Shown piece after piece: positions 1-11,169 of a stretch of 30,545 nucleotides of DNA. The stretch comes from Lingula anatina (taxonomy: Eukaryota > Brachiopoda > Lingulata > Lingulida > Lingulidae), in assembly GCF_001039355.2 (NCBI RefSeq), contig NW_019775858.1, forward strand, positions 758,349 through 788,893, read 5' to 3'. Position numbers and translations under genes: made by a program. The notes under the pieces were generated by a model that had not been told where the DNA came from, did not search any database, and was given only the letters and a program-made list of their open reading frames with translations. Numbering within the stretch: position 1 is the stretch's first letter; every line of letters begins with the position of its first letter.

Positions 1-506
1 TATTTGATAACTGTTTCACAAAGTTAATTGACACTAAATACATTCAAATTTTGTCAATGATTACGATACTTTTTTATGCTAAAAAGTTTTATTTTAACCG
101 CACTGTTTATTGTACAGTCCTTTTCAAAGGTGAAAGTGGATCTCATACCTCTGGGGAAGAAAACATGAGTAGTATAAGAATGTTGACGATATGTCGATGT
201 ATGAACAGTCCCTGACAAATGAAATAAATTAGATTGAAAGCATGTCTATAAAGATTAAGGTCTAGTCTCTCACAACCCCCCCCCTGAAGAAGGCACATCA
301 GCTGAAAACTCAATTGGGCGCTTGATACCAATTATACTTATTACATGCATTTTCAATCTAATTTATTTATTTTTATACAATTTTTATACAATATACTGCG
401 GGATTAATACGATGATTTGGATAAATATGCACGCATTGCAATACATAACAATATGCATTATGCTAAAATCATTTAGTTTGGACATAGCTTATTGTATTCA
501 TCGCAG
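1..506. other. Intron or flank upstream of the ROCO exon, with a perfect inverted repeat
   Basis: No coding exon is visible here. The stretch is AT-rich and ends in a good splice acceptor (TTCATCGCAG) for the exon at 507. It holds an 18-bp perfect inverted repeat, AAATAAATTAGATTGAAA at 222-239 and its reverse complement at 351-368, with about 111 bases between the arms. A C-run followed by CTGAAGAAGGCACATCAGC near 277-305 looks like a fragment of an old dispersed repeat, but I cannot assign it to a family. Confidence 0.5.
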
Positions 507-752
507 TGGCCGAAAAGGACCATCTAGATGATATTGACAAGGAGCTATTGGAAAAAATTGAGAAAATTGCCCGAGGGGAAGATGTGGAGCCAGAGAAACA
601 GGTCACAATTTGGGATTTTGCAGGACAGGATGTCTACTACACCACGCACCAAACATTCCTCTCAGAGCAGATCATCTACTTGTTGGTATTCCGACTTGAC
701 CAGGACCTCGATGATAAAATCCGTGTATACAGGGGAGAGAAGACGCTGAAAG
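507..752 (+). CDS. ROCO (Roc-COR) GTPase, internal exon carrying the G3 (DxxG) motif
   Basis: An internal exon of a ROCO-family protein, in which a Ras-like Roc GTPase domain is followed by a COR domain, often with LRR, kinase or death domains. The exon is bounded by the acceptor TCGCAG and the donor AAAG|GTATTG. The reading frame runs from GCC at 509. It contains VTIWDFAGQDVYYTTHQTF, where DFAGQ is the G3/switch-II motif and the following YYTTHQTFL is typical of Roc domains, and then the strand IIYLLVF. The exon ends after one base of a codon (phase 1). This fits the exon at 14191-14315, which begins with two bases and gives a Glu codon across the junction. The P-loop (G1) exon must lie upstream of the window. 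COR and later domains were not found. A transposon of about 13 kb occupies the intron that follows. Confidence 0.85.
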
Positions 753-895
753 GTATTGTTGAGCTTTATGTATATATCTTTACATGTATAAGCTACTCAG
801 GGCCCTCATGTAAATAATGGCCTGTCAACTGTGTGTAATTTCTTTATTAAAAGATCCACATTTTTAAATCTCTCTATTGCTCTTAATATATATAT

Positions 896-916
896 GAGCC
901 TGTGACAAAACGTCGT
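896..916 (+). repeat. Left terminal inverted repeat of the 13-kb element
   Basis: GAGCCTGTGACAAAACGTCG matches the right end with one mismatch (C versus G at position 16). A second copy of the inner word TGTGACAAAA lies at 938-947, so the end may hold two recognition boxes. Confidence 0.88.
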
Positions 917-1276
917 TCCAAGCATCCTGTGTCCCAATGTGACAAAATAAAATGATACAAACAACTGACTTTGGATTCCTGTGTTGTCTGTGGTGTAAAA
1001 TATATTTTAAAGAAATAACTCAGTTAAATTGCTTGAGATTGAGCGACCCGCTGAGCCACAATTGGCTTTTGAATAGCGAAAATCAGTGCCCGATCTCCTC
1101 CAGTGAAGAAGCTGAGTGAGCACGCACTTACTTCATCAATGCAACCTACAATACTGTGTCTTTTACATTAAATAGTAGCAAACATTCGTTACAAGAAAAG
1201 GTAAACAATGAATTGATGGCTTTATTTTTTATGAAACTTTTTTACCTTAGTCGAAAATGAACAAAATGTGCAGCTG

Positions 1277-2123
1277 GTTCGGTTGTTATGCACGTATGTC
1301 CGATGCCACTGTTCAAAGTTTGCTACCTTATCTCACTCAGCTTGTAACCAGTGCCGAATTTTCTATCATTCCTGAATGCAGCCACCAGTATTGGTGATAT
1401 ATGTGTGATTGGTCATTTAAAATTCGCGTCAGGTTTTCCATTAGGGAAGAAAATTTGTGGACAAGCCGCAGGTATGTCCGAAAGTAACAACCGAACTTTC
1501 GCAAAAATTTAGGCCGTACAGTTATCGATAACTCCGATCCACGTTTTTGAAGAAACCTGGAGGCCCCGGATGTGAGAGTGTCGTCTGCAGTGAAATTGAA
1601 AGATGGCGAGAAGCCGGAGGGAAGGTAAGTTTGTGTATATGTCCGTGGTTGTCAACTAGTCTTGAAATGTAACAACTGAACTCAGCATAACAACCGAACT
1701 CCTAATTTAACAAACTACGGAGTACGGGGCTAATGCAGGGTTATTATGGTAATTAAACAAACGTATTCCGCTGGAAATTGAACCATGCGGTCCTTCTTCG
1801 TCTATGAACTGAGCAGAAAATAATTTTGCTACTAACTTTCGGATTGAGGACATACTCGCGTGGTATGTCCGAGTAACGACCCAACCGCAATCGGAGTTTG
1901 TCCAAAATAACAACCGACCTTTTAAAAGAGAATTTTATGTATTTTAATATCTTTTGACAGATCGGTTTTGGGTGAAATGATTAACTAAGCGATCGCTTTT
2001 TCTGCGGTCGATTTATTTGAAATTCCACGCACAGGGAGCCGATATCGGCGGCATTTCTGGGTTGGTTGTTACAAAAAAAACGAAAGACATACTCATTGTG
2101 TATGTCCGACGTAACAACCAAAC
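1277..2123. repeat. Left subterminal motif cluster (GTATGTCCG / GTAACAACCGAAC)
   Basis: About six copies of a bipartite motif lie here. Clear ones are at 1472 (GTATGTCCGAAAGTAACAAC), 1863 and 2100 in plus orientation, and 2061-2092 in minus orientation. Around 1277-1301 the two halves occur in opposite orientations. Partial copies are near 1634-1702 and 1907. Spacing is roughly 165-240 bases. The left copies mostly continue ...CCGAAC, whereas the right-end copies continue ...CCAACACC. The arrangement resembles subterminal transposase-binding sites; that role is inferred. Confidence 0.8.
1603..1624 (+). pseudogene. Transposase gene, probable first coding exon
   Basis: A short exon, ATG GCG AGA AGC CGG AGG GAA G, followed by the donor GTAAGT. 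The ATG is in a good context (AAGATGG). It encodes MARSRRE and ends in phase 1, which fits the acceptor at 2349-2350 (TGTTTTTCAG|GG) and gives a Gly codon across the junction. This start is preferred to the ATG at 2308, which lies inside the predicted intron and spans its polypyrimidine tract. It sits inside the left subterminal cluster, so promoter and motif array overlap. Confidence 0.55.
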
Positions 2124-2350
2124 TTCTGTACTTTTTGTTTTCTTTTCTTGCATTCTGGGAGGCAATATGGTAGTAGTTGTGGGACAAGTAAACATTGTTT
2201 GCAAGTGTAGAGTTCCTCAGAACTCTGTGGATATTTTCCCGCAGAGAAATCTGTGTAAAAGCTATCAAAACATAAAAATATTCTTCACATTATTATGTAT
2301 CTAGACCATGGTGTCAACAAAAAAGTGCAGTGTATCGGGCTGTTTTTCAG

Positions 2351-2518
2351 GGCTACGTATTCTGCTTAAACTGAATGACAAAGAAAATGAGAGGAAGGAG
2401 AAGAATAAGGAGAAGTGTAGGCGGTACCGAGAAAAAATGAAGAATGATGTTGCTTACAGAGAGTACAACAAGTTAAAATGTAGGGCCTTTAGAAGTCGTC
2501 CATTATCTGAGGTACAAT
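2351..2518 (+). pseudogene. Transposase gene, exon 2 (5' part), split by a nested transposon
   Basis: A basic, coiled-coil-like N-terminal segment of the transposase, with Lys/Arg/Glu-rich KEKCRRYREKMKNDVAYREY followed by a second basic patch and LSEVQ. The frame is continuous from the acceptor at 2350. At 2519 it is interrupted by the left end of a nested element. Joining GTACAAT (2512-2518) to TGAAAG (7118) restores the frame exactly, reading LSEVQ-LKARREAG. Such segments probably bind DNA, by analogy with many transposase N-termini. Confidence 0.72.
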
Positions 2519-2623
2519 GGGGAATACCCGCTTTAAGGGTCTGCCGCTAGATGGCGTGGGGGTGAAAGCAGTCCTTCTTAAATCTCGCAGAATCTCGCTC
2601 ACGGCTTAACACCAGAGTTTAAC

Positions 2624-2724
2624 ATGGAGCGTGTGCACGCGTCGCTGACAGTGAACCAACTCAAACGCAATTTACTTGAATGTGGTGCCATAACATCTGG
2701 ATGAAAATGTGAATTGACTGAAAG
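2624..2724 (+). pseudogene. SAP-domain exon of the YqaJ-nuclease gene (decayed)
   Basis: From ATG at 2624 the frame reads MERVHASLTVNQLKRNLLEC, then GAITSG, a stop (TGA at 2702-2704), then KCELTER and a donor (GTATGT). Leu-x-Val-x-x-Leu-Lys...Gly...Gly-x-Lys-x-Glu-Leu...Arg is the SAP DNA-binding helix-turn-helix signature. The stop falls where a basic residue (Arg or Lys) usually precedes the last helix. A plausible next exon starts at 2949 (TTATAAG|GTTACCC), giving RLPKEGPY before further stops. In related invertebrate proteins SAP comes before a SWIM zinc finger and a YqaJ nuclease; the SWIM part is not recognisable here. Confidence 0.72.
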
Positions 2725-2948
2725 GTATGTGTTTTCTTTTCATTTAGTGCTTGAAAAACACGAATGCTAACTATTTTCCTTGAAAAAAATCGAACATTAG
2801 TCGAGGTGTGTGTGTCAAATCTGACATGTTATGTACATGTAGACTACTGTAGGTACGAGTAGGCCTACGCTCATATTTTGTTTTAGTAGCACGAAAGACG
2901 AAGATTTTTTATACTTAGTAAATGTACTTATTTTTTTTCTTTATAAGG

Positions 2949-3429
2949 TTACCCAAAGAAGGCCCATATATTGGGGGCAAAGCCTGAAACTGTCGATTTC
3001 AGGACCCCAGGACAGCCAACTTCAAGAGCAGGATAAAATGATTACTTCAGGAATCTTACCCGTCACTTCACATCAGCGGCAAAGATTGATGTAGCCACCA
3101 GTTATGCCTACCCTAAAGCTGACTTACAGGCGGCTGTGATGGACAACAACTATTGCCAAGTGCCATGAAAACAATAATGCATGGATAGAGGGAATTATGT
3201 AAGTGAAAACAGAGGTCTAATATTAAGAATCAGGCCCAAATATGAGAAAGAATTATCAAACTAGGTGATGTGTGACATCATAGAAATATAATATTGTATG
3301 TTAACTATTTAATGCTGTAACCATCTACCATGCTTTAATGGGATATGAATATTTCAGGTTGAGGAACAAACAGCGAAGGACACTGAGCATAGCAAGTTAT
3401 AGGGCCTAACAAGGAAAGAGCGCAATCTG
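2949..3429 (+). pseudogene. Decayed middle of the SAP/YqaJ gene
   Basis: A GC-richer stretch with short broken coding-like runs, for example ATSYAYPKADLQAAVMDNNY at about 3100-3160, interrupted by frameshifts and stops. It lies between the SAP exon and the YqaJ-like part and is best read as degraded coding sequence of the same gene. No intact domain can be named. Confidence 0.4.
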
Positions 3430-3826
3430 ACACAAGGAGAGACAATGGCAGATCACTGCTTCCAGGTTTGGAGAGATAATTGCAGCTACAGAGAAGAAGT
3501 ATATAAACAAACTGTATGAATCATTGTTGTGTCCAAAACCATTGCAGACACATGACAGTTGGACCCGGACCCGATTTCCCCTTTTTGGAATGTGTATCTC
3601 GTGCACGAATCTGGGCCTAAAGAAAACCCGCAAATACTATACTAAATTAGAAGGCCAGATGTTCATTACAAATCGCCCATTCTGCTATTTTGGTGTGTTT
3701 ACATTCAAAGATCTGTTTGTGGGGTTGATTCACTCTGACGCTGGATATTTTTCTACATGTATTTTGCCCAGGATAACTTTTTTTAATGAAAAACACTATA
3801 GGAAGCATGAGTCAACTAGTTTATAG
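3430..3826 (+). pseudogene. YqaJ-like exonuclease remnant, N- and C-terminal parts fused by internal deletion
   Basis: One open frame of about 130 codons begins HKERQWQITASRFGEI, the hallmark start of YqaJ/lambda-exonuclease-like domains in invertebrate transposon proteins. It continues KKYINKLYESLLCPKPLQT and ends with MFITNRP...FTFKDLFVGLIHSD...LPRITFF...HY, which resembles the family's C-terminal strand and helix. The stop is TAG at 3824-3826. The region between, which should carry the catalytic Asp and Glu-x-Lys residues, is missing, so no nuclease activity is expected. Just upstream, TRKERNL lies in another frame, which shows a frameshift. Recognition is by motif memory, not by search. 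Confidence 0.7.
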
Positions 3827-3839
3827 AAAGAACCCCTGT

Positions 3840-4600
3840 ATGAGATGGTTTTAGCTGCAATCATAATTTTGAAGTGCAATTTTAAAAAATGTTTTAACTA
3901 AAATGAAATAATTTGGTGGTGCTATATTCTTTACAAAAAGTACTTATGTGTTTATGCTGTTTTTAATAATATTTAACTGTAATGAAAAAAAAAACCTATG
4001 ATGCTATTTTGTAAAGTATTTTTAGTGGGATGAAATAAATTGCTAGTTGTATTTACAGCAAATAATTTGGTTTTTCTGCTTTTTAAAGAATTTTCAAAGT
4101 GATGACATAATGTGGTGGTTCTATTCAAGTAAAATAATTCATAAGTACTATTTTGTAAAAAGGAACAAAAAAGTGTGTTAATTTGTAAAATGTTTGCTTT
4201 CTTTAATTTTTATTTCTTAAACTGTTACAAAAAGTTTTCCATACCTACAGTAATCCATTGGCTGAGAAATTGCAGCTATATATTCAGGAAAGTTATAGCA
4301 CAAATAAATTATCTAAGTATTACATGGTTTCATGGTTTTTACTATGGACTGAATAATTATTTTGTTTAAATAAAATATTTGGTTTTGCTGCTTTTTAATG
4401 AATTTTCAGAACGATGAAATAATATGGTGTTTCTACTCAAGTAAAACAATTCAGAAGTGCTATTTTGTAAAAAAAGAACAAAAACTGTTCATTTATAAAA
4501 TGTTTTCTTTCTTTAAATTTTATTTCTTAAACTGTTACAAAAAGATGTCCAAACATGCATTATTCCATTGGATGAGAAATTGCATTTATACATGAACAAA
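3840..4600 (+). repeat. Diverged ~310-bp tandem repeats in the nested element
   Basis: Blocks at about 4076-4290 and 4388-4600 are diverged copies offset by about 311 bases. Both run from CTGCTTTTTAA.GAATTTTCA through TATTTTGTAAAAA and TATTTCTTAAACTGTTACAA to CCATTGG.TGAGAAATTGCA. A weaker third copy seems to begin near 3900. No coding potential is credible; the short ORFs are by-products of the AT-rich repeat. Confidence 0.7.
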
Positions 4601-5219
4601 TATATTATCTAACTATACCTAGTTTTATGATTCTTACGAGGTACTGAATAATGATTTTAAATAAAAATAATTATTTAATTAACATTACCGGTCATGCTCA
4701 ATACATCAATAAAAAAGGATATTACTTAATAACACAACCTTATGCGGGTAGTAGGCTACCGGCACTTGTATATATTTATTGACAACTCTTCTGAAATTAC
4801 GGACATAAGAAAACGCACTTTGATAAATCATACTTCCTGGGGCACTTTCTTGCTATGGAGCTCTCTTTCCAAAACTTTATAAGTTTTGCCAAGATCAATT
4901 AACCTTTTTACGTGTATTCTTTTTGAGGCAACTCGTCTATCTTTAGGGGCCTAATTACTGTGCCCGGGTCAAGTCGTCACTGTCCCTTTAACACGGAAGG
5001 TGTGTTGACATGGGCAACCCTTCACTTCAAACGAAGCCCTGAATCCTCAAGAAAATTATGCCCACCTTTCCGACTTTGACATTCAGGTAAACAACAATAC
5101 TGAGGCATGTTTAATAAGACCAGTACCACAGTCCAACGTATACAATATCCAACATGGCGACTGTGGAAGGACTGAATTCACACTAGCGACACCTGGCGCC
5201 AAGCGGGCTGGTATTCCTC
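4537..5219 (+). repeat. Direct repeat copy 1: right end of the nested transposon
   Basis: This 683-bp block is almost identical to 6432-7115, with scattered single-base differences at about the 2% level. It ends at the same terminal repeat (GGTATTCCTC) but is followed by unrelated DNA (AATGTGAAATC...). It therefore looks like the right end of another copy or haplotype of the element with a different flank. Confidence 0.85.
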
Positions 5220-6431
<1,212 letters not shown>

Positions 6432-7115
6432 ACAAAAAGATGTCCAGACATGCCTTATTCCATTGGATGAGAAATTGCATCTATACATGAACAAATATAT
6501 TATCTAACTATACCTAGTTTTATGATTCTTACGAGGTACTGAATAATGATTTTAAATAAAAATAATTATTTAATTAACATTACCGGTCATGCTCAATACA
6601 TCAATAAAAAAGGATATTACTTAATAACACAACCTCATGCGGGTAGTAGGCTACCGGCACTTATATATATTTATTGACAACTCTTCTGAAATTACGGACA
6701 TAAGAAAACGCACTTTGATAAATCATACTTCCTAGGGGCACTTTCTTGCTATGGAGCTCTCTTTCCAAAACTTTATAAGTTTTGCCAAGATCAATTAACC
6801 TTTTTACGTGTATTCTTTTTGAGGCAACTCGTCTATCTTTAGGGGCCTAATTACTGTGCCTGGGTCAAGTCGTAACTGTCCCTTTAACATGGAAGGTGTG
6901 TTGACATGGGCAACCCTTCACTTCAAACGAAGCCCTGAATCCTCAAGAAAATTATGCCCACCTTTCCGACTTTGACATTCAGGTAAACAACAATACTGAG
7001 GCATGTTTATTAAGGCCAGTACCACAGTCCAACGTATACAATATCCAACATGGCGACTGTGGAAGGACTGAATTCACACTAGCGACACCTGGCGCCAAGC
7101 GGGCTGGTATTCCTC
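6432..7115 (+). repeat. Direct repeat copy 2: right end of the nested transposon
   Basis: This is the near-identical partner of 4537-5219. It ends at the terminal repeat adjoining the transposase exon (AT|TGAAAG). Because its flank restores the split exon, this copy is the one that belongs to the exon insertion. Confidence 0.85.
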
Positions 7116-7163
7116 ATTGAAAGCAAGAAGAGAAGCAGGAAGGATCAGGGCAAAGAAATGCAG
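7116..7163 (+). pseudogene. Transposase gene, exon 2 (3' part) after the nested insertion
   Basis: This is the rest of the split exon, encoding LKARREAGRIRAKKC, with the donor CAG|GTAAGA. It ends in phase 2. The acceptor at 8635-8636 supplies the last base of an Arg codon, giving KKC-R-EAKKQHAP. The first two bases (AT) repeat the AT at 2517-2518 and are the likely 2-bp target duplication. Confidence 0.7.
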
Positions 7164-8233
7164 GTAAGATATCTCCCTTTTTAATTTTTGCTTTACCTCT
7201 TCTTCTCTAAGGTTAAGAATAGGCTTTTTGACTATTATATGGAATAGATTATGTGGAAAAACTTACAGGGGTTTAAAGTTAAAAATACTGTATGGTCAGA
7301 CGGGTACCTTAATTAATAGACAGAGGTGAATTGTGTGCAGAATTTGTTCCATGCTCTGATATTTTTTGTTCAAAGAAAAAGGATGAGTGCATATATCATT
7401 GGCTAAGTGGCAATAATCAAAATTTAAAAACAAATTGCTGTTATAAAGTTTATGCATACAGTATATATATGTTGCCTAAAAATATTATTTGTTTTGAGGC
7501 AAAGTTACTTCGTATTTAAATGAGTTATATGGGGGGAGAGCCAGATTTACCTGTTGTATGCAGTCTAATGAATCAGAGCAACTTGTTTCAGTATATACAA
7601 ATGATTTTTTTCTAATGAAACTGGTCTTTAAGACTTATTCAGCATTTATTTCTGATTTATAAGACTTTTAACATCCAAGATCCATTGTTAGCCCTCCCCC
7701 CCTTCAAATCCTGGATCTGTTCATGAGATAGCTTTACCAGCCCTTGCACTGAATTAAAAAATGTCACCTTTTTATTCTGTAGCAAATTTCTTTCTGATTT
7801 AATAATTTCATAGACATACCAATAGTTTTAAAATAGAAAACCTTCTTAAGTATTTGTCAAAACTGCTGAAGTTGAATAACTTTGGCTTTGCTTTTATTAT
7901 GAATAGTGAATTATGAATAATGCTGGTGTGAAAGGATAAGGCATAAGTAACAAAAGTGGGGTGTGTGATGGAGCTTTTTATTTTACTTTATATGCAAAAC
8001 ATACATAAAGGGGGAGGGGGGGATTTACACAGCAATTTTGATTATACAGTATTAACATTCATGCCCATAAGAATGGGTCTCTATATAAAACAGGGGCCAA
8101 CACAATGTATGTGTGCTATTACCATAATGAATATCTGAATAACTTTTCTTATTTCTACTTTCTTAACCCTAAGAAATGAGAATAGAAATAAAATTCACTT
8201 ACTGTATTTGGATCTATTTCTCATCCATATTTT

Positions 8234-8267
<34 letters not shown>

Positions 8268-8636
8268 GGATAGCATGCATTACAAGAAAATAAAATTTAT
8301 TTTCTTCTTGCAACTGAATATTGATTGTTCACTTATTGCCTTTTATTTTTACACTGACACCTTCTGTGCCTAATTCTTAAATTTAACAGTTGTCACATTA
8401 CTATAACTATAGATATGAAGCATTGTACTTCAGAACCCCCCCTAAAACACACATTTTCCTGAATACATGACATTGTCATTTTGGCATTAATTTTTCATTT
8501 ATCTTTTTTTATATGTTCACAATTTATTTTTCATGTATAAAGATGGGCACTTTTATCCCCTTATTTGCCTTCATCCTTTCTCCCTTGTTTATGCTGTTGT
8601 GATTGCATACCATACAGAGATTGTGTTGTGTTACAG
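7164..8636 (+). other. Intron of the transposase gene
   Basis: Bounded by GTAAGA at 7164 and TTGTGTTACAG at 8636. It is AT-rich with a T-tract at 8236-8266. No other feature is supported. Confidence 0.6.
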
Positions 8637-8854
8637 GGAGGCAAAAAAGCAGCATGCTCCTAAGGTAAAGCCTACAATGACAGTGACCCCAAAGAGTAGA
8701 CCCCTAACTCGACAGGCTGCAGAACTGCAGGAAGAGCAGCGCAAGAAATGGAGGGAGGAGAAACGGACTCAGAGGCAGTTGTGGACTTCCCAGAAGTGGA
8801 GAAGACATCGCGAAAAGTGTGTGCGATACAACCGGAAGCGACGCGAAGAAACAC
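8637..8854 (+). pseudogene. Transposase gene, exon 3 (basic coiled segment)
   Basis: An open frame bounded by the acceptor GTTACAG|G and the donor ACAC|GTAAGT. It encodes REAKKQHAPKVKPT, a Ser/Thr/Pro stretch, and a long Arg/Lys/Glu/Gln-rich helix (LQEEQRKKWREEKRTQRQLW...KWRRHREKC). Phases are 2 at the start and 1 at the end, and both match the neighbouring exons. It is intact in this copy. A DNA-binding or multimerisation role is inferred from composition only. Confidence 0.72.
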
Positions 8855-9064
8855 GTAAGTAAAATTAAATATGCTTCATAGTGTGACTGTGTGGGATTTT
8901 TCACATCTTTTTTACACCACAAATATAATAGCAATATTATCTTTAGATTCTTATAAGAATACTTTTTATAACTAATTGTTCTTAGTTTTCATTTTCACCT
9001 CTTATTCATTTTTTTATCTTGCCACTTTTCTATTATCATTTTCTTTCTATTAATCTTATGACAA

Positions 9065-9869
9065 CAGGGCTAGACACTACCTTTTATGAGCACATAAATT
9101 TGACCTGTCTGAATTTCATTACCACCTGTCCAACAAAACCAATAATTTTTTTCTATTCATACCATTGAACTTTGTAAATAAATATGTGTAGTCATACATT
9201 TATAACAAATTCACATGAAGTTTAACCAAAGCTAGAAAAAAATACCATGAGTGACAGTTGGGGAGGGGGTACTGTTAGATTGATTTCATTAAAATATTTA
9301 AAAAGTATAATATTTGAATAAAGTTCATGAAAAATTAAAGAATATTCATTTTATAAATACTTTACTTATATTTATGTTAACAATTCAACTTTTTAGGGGT
9401 TATCATGTGTTTGATTATTTTTTAAATATGCGAGTTAAATAAAATCAGTATACAAAAAGTTCTCCTTTTTATTTAAGTTCTCATAATTATTTGTTATTAC
9501 TAATTTCTTCACTACATCAATATCACACAGGTATATGACAGCAAAGTTAATTTATCATATTCCAGCACTAAATTTTTAACTGTAAATAATATAGGTGATG
9601 CTAAGTAAAACATCATACAAAATTTCAGGTTATATTTTGGCAAATAAACAATATCTCAACAAGATCTTCAGTCCCAAAGATTTAACATTCTATAGTGAGT
9701 AGATAGCATACAATTTATGCATCAAAAAAATGATTTTTAAAAAGATTTTTGCTCAAAATTTCTCATAAATCATGAACTGTCCGTTGGACAGCCAACCCTG
9801 CAACTCACCTATCCAACTGAATTTTTACCCTGTCCAGGACAGGCAGACAGGCAATAATGTCGAGCCCTG
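9065..9869. mobile_element. Non-autonomous DNA transposon (805 bp, hAT-like ends) in the transposase intron
   Basis: The ends are short inverted repeats: CAGGGCTAGACA from 9065, and CAGGGCTCGACA on the minus strand from 9869. Both are flanked directly by GACAA (9060-9064 and 9870-9874), a perfect 5-bp target duplication. The interior is AT-rich and non-coding, with Cys/Asp-like words (CCTGTCC, GGACAG) repeated near both ends. CAGGG termini recall hAT elements, which usually make 8-bp duplications, with 5-6 bp in some groups. The superfamily is therefore tentative. Confidence 0.75.
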
Positions 9870-9958
9870 GACAATAATAATTTTTTTTTCTTTTAGTTTT
9901 GAATTTTATTAATTTGTAAAGTCTACTGAAAATACATTAGATTTTAGACTATAAATTA

Positions 9959-9993
9959 ATATTATTATTATTATTAATAATGTCTGTTATCAT

Positions 9994-10039
<46 letters not shown>
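9959..10039. repeat. (ATT)n microsatellite
   Basis: Two ATT runs (9959-9980 and about 9996-10039), each followed by a TGTCTGTTAT word. Confidence 0.95.
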
Positions 10040-10040
<1 letters not shown>

Positions 10041-10096
10041 AGTGTCTGTTATTTTGTATTGGGGATTAAGCACTCTTACGCTCTCTCTTAACACAG

Positions 10097-11124
10097 GAAT
10101 GCTGACTGCTGCTTCTCAGGCACATCCTGAAGCTGCAGGAGATGGGGAGAGTTTTACACCAAAATCACCATCTTGCAATGTGTACTCGCCTTCACCAACT
10201 AAACTCAAGATAGCCTACAAGTCTGCGCTTCATGATGCCAAGCGTCACAGGAGCAAAGAATCTCTGGCAAGAAGGCGACTTCTGACAAGTCTCCTGAACC
10301 CGGAGCTAGATGCTGACACCAAGAACCTGTACCAGAGGAAAAAGGCTTCTGAGGTATCGTGCGCAGCACGCGAGTTCCTGGAGGACAGCGCTGCCCATGT
10401 CCCTGGGAAGCAGACCATTTCCAAAAGGACAGGGGTCCAGAAGAAGATATTACCAAAACGACTTAAGAGGCTGCACAAAGAATTCCTTCAGAAGAACCCT
10501 GGATCACAGATTTCCTTGAGGACACTCTATCGAATCATGCCTAAGCACATCCTGTCGTCAAAGAGGTTGAAATTCAACCAGTGCTTGTGCGAGGTGTGTG
10601 CAAATATAGACCTGAAGCTGGACGCCCTTAACAGACACCTAGAGGATCCAGTGGATGGGAGGGATTTACTGTCAGAGGCAAGTTTGTGTGCAGGCGAGCC
10701 GCAGCAATCTTGCCTAGACAGACAGTGCTTGAATTGTGGGGTTGCCCAAGCCAGGGCCAGATGTCAACTTAAGACCGACTCCCAGGGCGATGCCCTGACA
10801 AAGTGGAGGAGCTGGAAGATTGTGGACACCCCAAGAGGGAAAAGGCGGGAGCTCGTTACAGAAGAAGGGCTCATTGAACGCCTACTTGACAAATTGATGG
10901 AAGAGCTACAGCCATTCTCGAGACACCTGGCGAATTTCAGGTGGCAGTACCAACAGTTTCGCACTTTGAAGTGTAACTTGCCGCCTACATGGGCCCTTGT
11001 GGTGATGGACTTTGCTGAGAACTTTCTTTGCAAGTATCAAAACAAAGTCCAAAGCATATACTGGTTCTACAATCAGGTCACAGTCCATCCTTGCGTGCTC
11101 CACTATGCCTGCAAAGATTGCAAA
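10097..11124 (+). pseudogene. Transposase gene, exon 4 (Cys-rich segment and first catalytic Asp), cut by an inversion
   Basis: The acceptor TAACACAG|GA joins in phase 1 to exon 3. The frame is open for about 340 codons. In order it encodes a Ser/Pro-rich linker, a basic region (RHRSKESLARRRL), PGKQTISKRTGVQKKILPKR, a helix-rich segment ending PKHILSSKRLKFNQCLCEVC with a C-x-C-x2-C pattern, and a second Cys group (SCLDRQCLNCG). It then reads PPTWALVVMDFAENFLCKYQ, where the Asp at 11008-11010 is the likely first catalytic residue, and VTVHPCVLHYACKDC. At about 11124 normal continuation is lost. The rest of the protein lies reversed on the other strand. Arrangement and wording match a family of uncharacterised transposon proteins common in cnidarians, molluscs and fish. 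Confidence 0.8.
10953..11123 (+). repeat. Inverted repeat arm: exon segment with the first Asp
   Basis: These 171 bases are repeated in reverse at 12340-12510 with three single-base differences. One of them changes Ala to Pro after the first Asp (DFAENF versus DFPENF). The pair forms the arms of a fold-back structure with a loop of about 1.2 kb. Confidence 0.92.
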
Positions 11125-11169
11125 GCCAGTCATGATCAACCAGAGACACCCGAGGCACCGCAGCCAGTC
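11125..11169 (+). repeat. Isolated sense copy of the linker repeat at the inversion boundary
   Basis: This 45-base piece encodes ASHDQPETPEAPQPV on the plus strand, the same linker unit that is repeated on the minus strand at 11492-11682. It lies between the truncated plus-strand exon and the reversed OTU sequence, so it marks the inversion breakpoint. Confidence 0.85.

Noticed and set aside
143-331. 62-codon ORF and possible retroelement tail near the C-run
   Set aside because: Only a short fragment resembles the tail of old dispersed repeats; no reverse-transcriptase or other domain is visible.
1981-2304. ORFs of about 95 codons on both strands
   Set aside because: They overlap the subterminal motif array and have no recognisable protein motif.
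2308-2350. ATG at 2308 as the transposase start
   Set aside because: The stretch includes a strong polypyrimidine tract and acceptor (TGTTTTTCAG at 2350), and a short upstream exon at 1603-1624 fits in phase. It is kept only as an alternative.
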